Below the pieces are notes generated by a model. That model was not told where the DNA came from. It worked only from the letters and a program-made list of their open reading frames with translations, and did not search any database. Positions 29,071 to 35,179 of a stretch of 35,179 bases of DNA are shown here, in pieces. Origin of the DNA: Rhodocyclaceae bacterium. Lineage in GTDB: Bacteria > Pseudomonadota > Gammaproteobacteria > Burkholderiales > Rhodocyclaceae. Position numbers and translations under genes: made by a program. Numbering within the stretch: the stretch's first letter is position 1; every line of letters starts with the position of its first letter. The stretch lies in contig JAPKHL010000018.1 in the NCBI GenBank assembly GCA_026646875.1, positions 1 to 35,179 of the forward strand. The letters run 5' to 3'.

Positions 29071-29796
29071 ATGACCCGACGCCAGTTCTGCCTTACCCTG
29101 CTGTCCTTCGCCGGCCTCGCCACCGCGGGTTGTGCGACGCGCGTGTCTTCCGATGGCCGCCGGGAGACGCATTTCGATCCGCGTTACCTTGCCAAGACCG
29201 AGATCGACCGGGTAATCGATGCCAATCGCGCGGAGGTGGTGGCCGGCCTGAAGCGGATCGCCGGGAAACTCTACCGGCGCAATCCACGCGAATGGAAGAA
29301 GGGCGGGCACGCGGGGATGGAGCTGGCGGTCGAGCGCCTGTTCGTGCGCGGCGCCGTTTTTCCGGAGCTTGACGGGCGGCGCGAGGGTGCTGCGGCGCTC
29401 TTTGCCTTTCGTCCGGATTACACCGGCGACCGGGTGCTGGCGCTGATCGCCGGACTGCTCGGCATGGTGGACGCCGCCTTCGAGCACAAGGAGGATTTCT
29501 ATCTGCTCGACGACCTCGACGAGCAGAAGCTCTACAATTGCGCCCGCAACGTCGAGATTGCCGTCTGGAAGATGGCGTCGACGAAGGACGGCAACGGGCA
29601 GCCCCTGTTGCTGTCGAACGAGCTCGATCCGGCCAATCCGAATCTGAGTTTCGAGCGCGAGTTCGGCCGCATCGTCGGCCTGCTCGATTTTCTGTCGCGG
29701 GTGGTGGCCGACACGCATGGTCGCACCGTCACCCGGTTCACGCAAAGCATCGCCACCGCCATGTTCCTGCCGGTTGGCGCACTGGGTAGCAAATGA
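29071..29796 (+). CDS. Hypothetical lipoprotein with Tat-like signal
   Basis: Exported protein of 241 residues with no family I can name. The N-terminus MTRRQFCLTLLSFAGLATAGC combines a twin-arginine-like RRQF with a lipobox-like TAGC, so it is likely a lipoprotein, possibly Tat-exported. The body is mostly helical and soluble, with conserved-looking segments RNPREWKKGG, HKEDFYLLDDLDEQKLYNCARNVE and NPNLSFEREFGRIVGLLD. TATGAT lies only seven bases before the ATG. Its TGA overlaps the purN ATG (ATGA), so the two are translated together. Confidence 0.8.
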   Translation: MTRRQFCLTLLSFAGLATAGCATRVSSDGRRETHFDPRYLAKTEIDRVIDANRAEVVAGLKRIAGKLYRRNPREWKKGGHAGMELAVERLFVRGAVFPELDGRREGAAALFAFRPDYTGDRVLALIAGLLGMVDAAFEHKEDFYLLDDLDEQKLYNCARNVEIAVWKMASTKDGNGQPLLLSNELDPANPNLSFEREFGRIVGLLDFLSRVVADTHGRTVTRFTQSIATAMFLPVGALGSK

Positions 29797-30446
29797 AATC
29801 GATCGTCATCCTGATTTCCGGGCGGGGCAGCAACATGGAGTCGCTGCTTGCCGCCATCGCCGCCGGTTCCCTGCCGGCCCGGGTCGCCGCCGTCATCTCC
29901 AACCGCCCCGACGCGCGTGGACTGCAGTCGGCTTCGGCCCAGGGGATTCCGACCCGCGTGATCGACCATCGCCAGCATGCCGATCGTGCGGCCTTCGATG
30001 CCGCATTGCGCGACGAGATCGACCGTTTCGCTCCCGATCTCGTCGTGCTCGCCGGCTTCATGCGCATCCTGACCGAAGGTTTCGTGCGCCATTACGAGGG
30101 ACGTCTGATCAACATCCACCCCTCCCTGCTGCCTGCCTTTCCCGGCCTGCACACGCATCGTGCCGCGCTTGAAGAAGGCGTGCGCATCCATGGCTGCACG
30201 GTGCACTTCGTCACGCCGGCGCTCGATCATGGCCCGGTCATCGCGCAGGCCGCCGTGCCGGTGCTCGATGGCGACGACGAGACGACCCTGGCCGCGCGCG
30301 TGCTGGCGCAAGAGCATCGCTTGTATCCCCGGGCCGTGCGCTGGTTCGTCGAGGGCCGCCTGCACTTGCACGGCAAGCGCGTGGTGTTCGATGCGCTGCA
30401 GGATTCCTCCGGCGCGCTGATCGCTCCGCGCGATGTGGTGGACTGA
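29793..30446 (+). CDS. purN: Phosphoribosylglycinamide formyltransferase PurN
   Basis: Third step of purine synthesis: transfers a formyl group from 10-formyl-tetrahydrofolate to GAR. The 217-residue product has ISGRGSNMESLL at the phosphate site, VLAGFMRIL, and the catalytic triad Asn107 and His109 in INIHPSLLPAFPG, with Asp145 in HFVTPALDHGPVI. Length is family-typical. It is coupled by ATGA to the lipoprotein gene upstream and overlaps the DUF3108 gene downstream by 14 bases. With purM it is the second purine gene of the window. Confidence 0.97.
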   Translation: MKSIVILISGRGSNMESLLAAIAAGSLPARVAAVISNRPDARGLQSASAQGIPTRVIDHRQHADRAAFDAALRDEIDRFAPDLVVLAGFMRILTEGFVRHYEGRLINIHPSLLPAFPGLHTHRAALEEGVRIHGCTVHFVTPALDHGPVIAQAAVPVLDGDDETTLAARVLAQEHRLYPRAVRWFVEGRLHLHGKRVVFDALQDSSGALIAPRDVVD

Positions 30447-31545
30447 CGCATACCGGCGCGGGCGCCGGTCCGCACTGATCGCGGCCTTCGCTATCTCGGC
30501 TGCGACCCACGCCTTGGTCCTTTGGGCCCCCGGCCCCGACCCGGTGGGTGAGGAGGAGGCGCAACCGCTGCTTGCGCGCTTGCGCACGCCCGTCTTGCCG
30601 CAGCCGGTCGCGGCCCCTGTCGAGGCGGCGCCACTCGCCGTGCCGCCAAGGCGCTCCCGGCCCGCCCGCTCGAAGGCGGCACCGGCCGTCATCCCCGACG
30701 CGGCAATGCCGGATGCCAGGGCGGATGCTTTGCCGGCGGCATTGCCGCAGCCGGAAACGGTGGCGGCGATAGCGCCGCCCGTCGATCCGCCGCCGGCGGA
30801 TGACCGCGGCATCCCTCCGGCTGAAAGCGGCCAGGTGGCGGCGTCCGGGGGGGATGCCGGGGGCGGCGATGCGCTCCCCGACTCCGTGCCCGCGGTCGCG
30901 CCGATCGGTGAGCGGCTGTCCGGACGCGGGCTGATCCGCTTTCGCGTCGAGCGGGGCGACCGCGGCTTCGTCGTGGGGCAGTCCGAGCACCGCTGGGAAA
31001 TCGATGACGGTCGCTATGCGTTGACCGCGATCAGCGAGACGAGCGGGCTGGCGGCATTGCTCAAGTCCGTCCGGGTGGTGCACGAGAGCCGGGGCAGCGT
31101 CACCCCCGGAGGGCTGCGGCCCGAGTATTTCTCGATCGCCCGCAGCGGCCGTGCGACCGACGAGGTGGTTCAGTTCGACTGGGAACAAGGTCTGCTGCGC
31201 TTCGGCGAGGCGGCCGTGCAACCGGCTCCGCCCGGTACCCAGGACCTGCTGTCGTTCCACTACCAGATCGGCTTGCTGCCTCATCTCGAGGCCGGCTACA
31301 CGCTGCCCGTCGCAACCGGCAGGAAGCTCGACAGCTATCGCTTCGAAGCCGTCGGCGAGGAACTGATCGAGGTACCGGCCGGCAGCTTCCGCACGCTGCA
31401 CCTGAAAGTGTCCGGAACGACGACGACCGAGTTGTGGCTGGCTTACGATGCCGCGCTGCTGCCGGTTAAAATCCGGCACGTCGACCGCAAGGGCGAAAGC
31501 TTCGTTCAGGTCGCCACCCAACTGCAGTTCAGCCAGGAAGAATAG
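30433..31545 (+). CDS. DUF3108 protein with TonB-like N-terminal segment
   Basis: Envelope protein of 370 residues. A single N-terminal hydrophobic segment (about residues 12-31) is followed by a Pro/Ala-rich stretch of about 110 residues, resembling the periplasm-spanning region of TonB-like proteins. The C-terminal DUF3108 domain covers about residues 155-365 (RGLIRFRVERGDRGFVVGQSEHRW ... PVKIRHVDRKGESFVQVAT), probably a beta-rich fold. The family has no established biochemical role. It overlaps purN by 14 bases and lies seven bases from the rRNA methyltransferase, an arrangement common in related betaproteobacteria. Confidence 0.85.
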   Translation: MWWTDAYRRGRRSALIAAFAISAATHALVLWAPGPDPVGEEEAQPLLARLRTPVLPQPVAAPVEAAPLAVPPRRSRPARSKAAPAVIPDAAMPDARADALPAALPQPETVAAIAPPVDPPPADDRGIPPAESGQVAASGGDAGGGDALPDSVPAVAPIGERLSGRGLIRFRVERGDRGFVVGQSEHRWEIDDGRYALTAISETSGLAALLKSVRVVHESRGSVTPGGLRPEYFSIARSGRATDEVVQFDWEQGLLRFGEAAVQPAPPGTQDLLSFHYQIGLLPHLEAGYTLPVATGRKLDSYRFEAVGEELIEVPAGSFRTLHLKVSGTTTTELWLAYDAALLPVKIRHVDRKGESFVQVATQLQFSQEE

Positions 31546-31552
31546 ACTCCCC

Positions 31553-32818
31553 ATGCGCTTTACCCCCGTACTCTTCGCCCACGCCGAGGCCGTGCTGTCC
31601 GAGACGCTGCGTTTCGAATTTCCTGCCGATGCGGTGGTTTCCCGTTATTTTCGGCAGCACCGCGAGCTGGGGCATGCGGATCGCGCCTTCGTCGCCGAAA
31701 GCGTGTTTGCCGTCCTGCGGCGCAAGCGCTCGCTGGCCGAGCGCTGTGCCGGCGATGTGACGTCGCGCCGGCTGCTGCTGGCCGCGCTCGCCTGCGTGCA
31801 AGGCTGGAACCGGCGCGAGCTGGCGCCGGTTCTGCGCGAGAGTGAAACCGGATGGCTTGCCGAGGCCAAGGCCGTGCGCTACGAAACGATGCCGCCGGCG
31901 GTCGCTGTCGACCTGCCTGACTGGCTGCATGTGACGCTTGCGGCACAGTTTCCCGCTGCCGACCTGGCCCCTCTGTGTGCTGCCCTCAACCAGCCGGCCC
32001 CCCTCGATCTGCGGGTCAATCCGCTGAAGACCACCCGTGACGCCGTGCTCGAGCGGCTGCACGCCGACGGCATCGCGGCCGAGGCGTGCCGCTTCTCGCC
32101 GCTGGGTATCCGCCTGGCCGGAAAGCCGGCGCTGGCCCGGCACCCGTTGTTCCTGGATGGCAGTTTCGAGGTGCAGGACGAGGGGAGCCAGCTGCTGGGC
32201 TTCCTGTTGCAGCCCCGGCGCGGCGAGATGGTCGCCGACTTCTGCGCCGGTGCCGGCGGCAAGACGCTGCTGCTCGGAGCCCTGATGCGTTCGCAGGGCC
32301 GCCTCTACGCCTTCGACGTGGCGGAAAAGCGGCTGGCCAACCTGAAGCCGCGCTTGGCGCGTTCGGGACTGTCCAATGTGCATCCGGTGCGCATCGACGC
32401 GGAGACCGATATCCGGGTCAAGCGCCTGGGCGGCAAGCTCGACCGTGTGCTCGTGGATGCGCCCTGCTCGGGGCTCGGGACGCTGCGGCGCAACCCCGAT
32501 CTCAAATGGCGGCAGAGCCCGGACAGTATTGCCGAGCTGAGCGCCAAGCAGGCGGCCATCCTTGCGGCGGCCGCCTCACTGCTCAAGCCCGGCGGCCGGC
32601 TGGTCTATGCGACCTGCAGCCTGCTGGCCGCGGAGAACGAGATGGTCGTATCGGCCTTTCTCGAAGCGCATCCGGAATTCTCCCCGCTCGGCGCCGGTGC
32701 GGTGCTGCAACGCCAAGGGATCGACCTTGCGCCGGCGTCTGCCGACGATTACCTGCGCCTCCTGCCCGACCGGCACGGGACGGATGCCTTCTTTGCGGCC
32801 GTGCTGGAGCGCAAATGA
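31553..32818 (+). CDS. RsmB-family RNA (cytosine-5) methyltransferase
   Basis: S-adenosylmethionine-dependent m5C methyltransferase, 421 residues, close to RsmB/NOP2-type enzymes acting on rRNA. The N-terminal half has a helical NusB-like part (about 1-130). An RNA-binding segment LDLRVNPLKTTR follows. The Rossmann core has DFCAGAGGKTLLL, and the two catalytic cysteines are in DAPCSGLG and YATCSLLAAENE. It is shorter at the N-terminus than E. coli RsmB, so substrate position is uncertain. ATG at 31553; the open frame continues upstream but inside the DUF3108 gene. The MscS gene overlaps its stop by four bases. Confidence 0.9.
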   Translation: MRFTPVLFAHAEAVLSETLRFEFPADAVVSRYFRQHRELGHADRAFVAESVFAVLRRKRSLAERCAGDVTSRRLLLAALACVQGWNRRELAPVLRESETGWLAEAKAVRYETMPPAVAVDLPDWLHVTLAAQFPAADLAPLCAALNQPAPLDLRVNPLKTTRDAVLERLHADGIAAEACRFSPLGIRLAGKPALARHPLFLDGSFEVQDEGSQLLGFLLQPRRGEMVADFCAGAGGKTLLLGALMRSQGRLYAFDVAEKRLANLKPRLARSGLSNVHPVRIDAETDIRVKRLGGKLDRVLVDAPCSGLGTLRRNPDLKWRQSPDSIAELSAKQAAILAAAASLLKPGGRLVYATCSLLAAENEMVVSAFLEAHPEFSPLGAGAVLQRQGIDLAPASADDYLRLLPDRHGTDAFFAAVLERK

Positions 32819-34155
32819 GCGAGAAGCAGTTGTTCGCCCTGCTGCATGGGTTGTGGCGGGAGGTGCGCGAGCCCGATTTCGTCTGGCAGGCCTCGGCGCT
32901 CCTGCTCAGCCTGGCCTTGGCCTGGTGGCTGGCCCGTCTGCTGCATGCCCAGCCTTGGAGTCGCAACCATTCCGAGAACCGCTTGCGCGACTTCGGTGCG
33001 CATGGCCTGAAACGGATCGGCTTCCCGCTGATGGCGCTGGCCTTCGTCCATCTTTCCCGCAAGGTGCTGCAGCACTGGGGGCACGTCGGACTGCTCGACG
33101 TCGCCGTACCCCTGCTGCTTTCCCTGGCCTTGGTCCGCGCGACGATCTACGTCCTGCGCCGGGCCTTTTCACCGAGTGGCTGGCTGGCGGCTTCCGAACG
33201 CTACATCGCCTTTACGATCTGGGGGTGCCTGGCGCTCTACATCACCGGACTGGCCGGGCCGATGATCGAAGTCCTCGAACAGGTCAGTGTCACCGTCGGC
33301 AAGCAGAAGCTCGATCTGTGGACCCTGCTGCACGGCCTCGTGACCGTGGGGGCCACCGTGCTGGTCGCTTTGTGGCTGGCCGGGATGATCGAAACCCGGC
33401 TGATGGCGGCCACGCAGGTGGATTCGAACGTGCGCGTGGTGCTGGTGCGTATCGCCAAGGCCGTGTTTTCCCTGCTGGCGCTGCTCTTCAGTCTTTCCCT
33501 CGTGGGCATCGACATCACCGCCCTTTCGGTCTTTGGCGGGGCGCTTGCCGTCGGTCTCGGTTTCGGCCTGCAGAAGATCGCCAGTAATTACGTTTCCGGC
33601 TTCATCATCCTGCTCGACCGCTCGATCCGCATCGGTAACGTGATCGCGGTCGACGCGACGACTTCCGGCATCGTCACCCAGATCACCACCCGCTACACGG
33701 TGGTGCGCACCCTGGGCGGGACCGAGGTGATCATCCCGAATGAGCATCTGGTCAGCAACATCGTTCTCAACCAGTCCTTCACCGACACGCGGGTGCGGCT
33801 CGCCGTACCACTCCAGGTGGCCTACGACACCGATCTCGATCTGGCCATGCGTCTGATGCGCGAGGCTGCTGCTTCCGAGCCGCGGGTGCTGGCCGAGCCG
33901 GCGCCTGCCGTCACCCTGACGGCCTTTGCCGATAGCGGCATCAACCTTGAGTTGGGGTTCTGGATCGCTGATCCGGAAGAAGGAACCGGTGGGGTGCGCT
34001 CGAACGTCAGCCTGGCGATCTGGCGGGCTTTTCGCATGCACGGAGTGGAAATTCCTTTCCCTCAGCGCGAGATTCGCCTGCTCGGCGAAAAGGCCGTCAT
34101 CAAAGAGGGCGCTACCAAAGAAAAAAATCCCGCACCGGGGGGGGCGCGGGATTGA
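32815..34155 (+). CDS. MscS-family mechanosensitive ion channel
   Basis: Small-conductance mechanosensitive channel family, 446 residues. Several N-terminal hydrophobic helices come before the pore-lining TM3-like segment, SVFGGALAVGLGFGLQKIASNYVSGF. The beta domain GNVIAVDATTSGIVTQITTRYTVVRTLGGTEVIIPNEHLVSN and the C-terminal alpha/beta domain follow. It opens under membrane tension to release solutes on osmotic downshock. The start overlaps the methyltransferase stop as ATGA, so translation is coupled. The last codons run through the hairpin at 34121-34153. Confidence 0.95.
   Translation: MSEKQLFALLHGLWREVREPDFVWQASALLLSLALAWWLARLLHAQPWSRNHSENRLRDFGAHGLKRIGFPLMALAFVHLSRKVLQHWGHVGLLDVAVPLLLSLALVRATIYVLRRAFSPSGWLAASERYIAFTIWGCLALYITGLAGPMIEVLEQVSVTVGKQKLDLWTLLHGLVTVGATVLVALWLAGMIETRLMAATQVDSNVRVVLVRIAKAVFSLLALLFSLSLVGIDITALSVFGGALAVGLGFGLQKIASNYVSGFIILLDRSIRIGNVIAVDATTSGIVTQITTRYTVVRTLGGTEVIIPNEHLVSNIVLNQSFTDTRVRLAVPLQVAYDTDLDLAMRLMREAAASEPRVLAEPAPAVTLTAFADSGINLELGFWIADPEEGTGGVRSNVSLAIWRAFRMHGVEIPFPQREIRLLGEKAVIKEGATKEKNPAPGGARD
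34121..34153 (-). terminator. Minus-strand intrinsic terminator at 3' end of MscS gene
   Basis: AATCCCGC (34126-34133) pairs with GCGGGATT (34146-34153). Read on the minus strand the stem is followed by seven T (34127-34121 region). The T-run exists only for minus-strand transcription, so it ends something transcribed toward the MscS gene: the candidate sRNA, or read-through from the small-ORF operon. The hairpin also covers the MscS stop and may stabilise that mRNA end. Confidence 0.8.
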
Positions 34156-34224
34156 AAGCCCATCGTCGGGGATGGGTATCAGGGAGGGTCAAACATTGCC
34201 AGCGGGGGGATTCGCTGAGGCAAC
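34121..34224 (-). ncRNA. Candidate small RNA (~100 nt), multi-hairpin with anti-SD stretch
   Basis: Minus-strand segment between a predicted start near 34224 and the U7 terminator at 34121. It can fold a small stem AGCG/CGCT (34201-34216), a clean hairpin CCCATC-N6-GATGGG (34159-34176) and the terminator stem. An unpaired stretch between hairpins contains CCCTCCC (34187-34181), complementary to Shine-Dalgarno sequences, a common seed in trans-acting sRNAs. No ORF is visible. Upstream are a -10-like TACACT (34231-34236) and a GTGAC-N5-GTAAC box. Structure and terminator are read from sequence; transcription and function are inferred. Confidence 0.5.
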
Positions 34225-34230
34225 AGTTGC

Positions 34231-34297
34231 AGTGTATCGAGCCTGATGTCTTGGGTCTGTTGCGCTTGTAATGGCTTTGCGTGACTGTCTGTAACAG
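34231..34297 (-). promoter_or_regulatory. Putative response-regulator box and promoter, copy 1
   Basis: GTGAC-TGTCT-GTAACAG at 34281-34297 (plus-strand reading) is a ten-base-spaced direct repeat, the geometry of OmpR/PhoB-family sites. GGCTTTGC adjoins it at 34273-34280. A minus-strand -10-like TACACT lies at 34236-34231, its centre 54.5 bases from the box centre. No good -35 is present, as expected for an activator-dependent promoter. It would drive the candidate sRNA. Confidence 0.5.
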
Positions 34298-34311
34298 GCA
34301 CGCGACAAGCG

Positions 34312-34344
34312 AAAAAAAACCTGCCGGGGTTGCAGTGGCAGGTT
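34312..34344 (-). terminator. Intrinsic terminator of small-ORF operon
   Basis: On the minus strand AACCTGCC (34344-34337) pairs with GGCAGGTT (34325-34318) around an eleven-base loop, directly followed by six further T. It lies 51 bases after the stop of the small membrane ORF, a textbook Rho-independent terminator and good support for minus-strand transcription of this region. Confidence 0.88.
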
Positions 34345-34394
34345 GGCCGGAGGAGCAAGGGAGCTGGCGGGGTGAAACTGGCAGGGAGGTCAGA

Positions 34395-34589
34395 TCAGTC
34401 GTCGCGGGCGTCGCGGCAGGCGTTGCGGTCTCGCCAACAGCGGATGCCGAACCAGACGAGCGTGCAGCTGCCGGCGATCAGCAAGGCCTTGACGGCGTCG
34501 AGCCGGCCCTCGGCCAGCAGATCCCATGCCGCGACGCCAATGAAAACGGCGATGCCTTCGGTGATCGGGATACGGCCGGGAACTGCCAT
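34395..34589 (-). CDS. Small two-helix membrane protein, unknown function
   Basis: A 64-residue ORF starting MAVPGRIPITEG, with two hydrophobic helices: about residues 9-26 (ITEGIAVFIGVAAWDLLA) and 34-53 (VKALLIAGSCTLVWFGIRCW). They are joined by EGRLDA, and the tail is charged, Arg/Asp-rich (RDRNACRDARDD). A GTG at 34601 is an alternative start; neither has a strong Shine-Dalgarno. Support for a real gene is the membrane-protein character, its place after another small ORF and the intrinsic terminator just downstream. I do not recognise a family. Confidence 0.55.
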   Translation of the reverse strand: MAVPGRIPITEGIAVFIGVAAWDLLAEGRLDAVKALLIAGSCTLVWFGIRCWRDRNACRDARDD

Positions 34590-34618
34590 AGCGCTGTGCA
34601 CGAGTCTGTCGGTGGCAA

Positions 34619-34807
34619 TCAGCGGTGCGCGATCCGGCCGCCCAGGGCGATCTCGCCGCCCTGCCCGTCATCGTTGCGCCGGTTGTGCTGGGAGTCGCCG
34701 GACTGGGTGACAGTGCCGGCCAGCAGATACTCCCTGGCGCGCGCGAGGAAACGGTCGCGAATCTGCATATTCCGTTGGAGGGGTTCGTTCATTTCGTCTT
34801 TTTCCAT
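34619..34807 (-). CDS. Small hydrophilic ORF downstream of histidine kinase
   Basis: A 62-residue ORF, MEKDEMNEPLQRNMQIRDRF, with a helical charged N-terminal half and a Gly/Asn/Asp/Arg-rich second half. No family recognised. The ATG at 34807 has AGGA nine bases upstream; a second ATG at 34792 is possible. Upstream is a -10-like TAACAT (34836-34831) preceded by the second GTGAC-N5-GTAAC box inside the kinase 3' end, so it may be activated by the same two-component system. Confidence 0.45.
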   Translation of the reverse strand: MEKDEMNEPLQRNMQIRDRFLARAREYLLAGTVTQSGDSQHNRRNDDGQGGEIALGGRIAHR

Positions 34808-34830
34808 TGTCGGGTCATCCTGTGAAAGCG

Positions 34831-34897
34831 ATGTTAAATGGAAGCGGACGCGGGGTCTTTCGGCTTTGCGTCAGGTTTTGGTGACGTTCTGTAACAG
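34831..34897 (-). promoter_or_regulatory. Putative response-regulator box and promoter, copy 2
   Basis: GTGAC-GTTCT-GTAACAG at 34881-34897 repeats copy 1 almost exactly. A further GTCAG half-site lies 11 bases before it (34870) and GGCTTTGC at 34862-34869. The minus-strand -10-like TAACAT (34836-34831) is centred 54.5 bases from the box centre, the same distance as in copy 1. The box overlaps the last codons of the kinase gene, so the promoter for the small ORFs would begin inside it. Confidence 0.5.
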
Positions 34898-35179
34898 AGG
34901 CCAAGCGAGCGTGAAGCGGGCTCCGCCAAGTGGTGACTCATCCGCGCTGGCGGTGCCGCCGTGCATTTCCATGACCAGCCGGGCAATTGCCAGACCGAGA
35001 CCGTAACCACCGGTTGAGCGGTCGCGTGAGCGATCGAGCCGGGTGAAGGCGCTGAAGACCCGCTCGCGTTCCTCGGGGGGGATGCCGATGCCATCGTCGT
35101 CGACGTGGATCTGGACCTGATCGCCGACGATGGCGGCACTCACGCGGATCGTCGTGCGTGCATAGCGGATGGCGTTGCG
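34871..35179 (-). CDS. Sensor histidine kinase, RstB-like (C-terminal part only)
   Basis: The gene enters the window at its right edge; only the ATPase domain, about 102 residues, is visible. The HATPase motifs are present: N box RNAIRYA at the edge, G1 DDDGIGIPPEER, F box VFSAFTRLD and G2 GGYGLGLAIARL, ending GGARFTLAWPLLQNVTKT. The segment RLDRSRDRSTGGYGLGLAI together with LGGARF and a closing WPL closely resembles RstB-type kinases. Its partner response regulator is presumably outside the window. An ATG-like start inside the window is not the true start, as the frame is open to the edge. Confidence 0.9.
   Translation of the reverse strand, partial: RNAIRYARTTIRVSAAIVGDQVQIHVDDDGIGIPPEERERVFSAFTRLDRSRDRSTGGYGLGLAIARLVMEMHGGTASADESPLGGARFTLAWPLLQNVTKT

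Noticed and set aside
34390..34671. Alternative 93-codon minus-strand frame over the small ORFs
   Set aside because: Arg/Ser/Pro-rich shadow without helices; the other frame gives a plausible two-helix membrane protein followed by a terminator.

Overview
The window is about 35 kb of GC-rich DNA with dense, short-spaced operons. Gene content and order suggest a denitrifying betaproteobacterium, probably of the Rhodocyclales. The supporting evidence is a cytochrome-c-type nitric oxide reductase (norC-norB), the order purM | hda - HAD phosphatase - pcnB - folK - deoxynucleoside kinase - panB, a mutL-miaA pair whose MutL carries endonuclease motifs, a DUF3108 protein next to purN, and two chemoreceptors. 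This placement is inferred from gene families and synteny; no search was run.

Layout. 1-2.8 kb: norCB (minus strand) behind a promoter with an NNR/DNR-like site, preceded by a short-chain dehydrogenase. 2.9-9.6 kb: a complete tripartite RND efflux operon (adaptor, pump, outer-membrane lipoprotein) diverging from an AcrR-like repressor. A near-perfect AcrR-type palindrome sits exactly on the pump promoter. 9.6-10.9 kb: an NYN nuclease-fold / LOTUS-domain protein ending in a true intrinsic terminator. 11.0-18.7 kb: a long minus-strand housekeeping run, hda - HAD - pcnB - folK - DUF486 - soluble CZB chemoreceptor - deoxynucleoside kinase - panB - panC - panD, in which panD has its own strong promoter. 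18.8-25.5 kb: purM, then an accessory-looking block with a Cache-domain chemoreceptor, a CsgG-like lipoprotein, an unrecognised 169-aa protein, a chalcone-isomerase-like periplasmic protein and a MetA-pathway-like outer-membrane protein. 25.6-28.3 kb: miaA and mutL. 28.4-34.2 kb: a plus-strand run, dedA - lipoprotein - purN - DUF3108 - RsmB-like rRNA methyltransferase - MscS channel, with several ATGA overlaps. 34.1-35.2 kb: a minus-strand regulatory tail containing the C-terminus of an RstB-like histidine kinase, two very small ORFs, two intrinsic terminators and a candidate small RNA.

The most interesting signal is in the last kilobase. The direct repeat GTGAC-N5-GTAAC occurs twice on the same strand, at 34281-34295 and 34881-34895. 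Each copy lies the same distance upstream of a -10-like hexamer on the minus strand. One copy is inside the 3' end of the kinase gene and faces the small-ORF pair. The other faces a ~100-nt multi-hairpin segment with an anti-Shine-Dalgarno stretch and a terminator ending in seven U. I read this as a possible response-regulator box driving both a small membrane-protein operon and an undescribed sRNA. This is inference from sequence and needs expression data.
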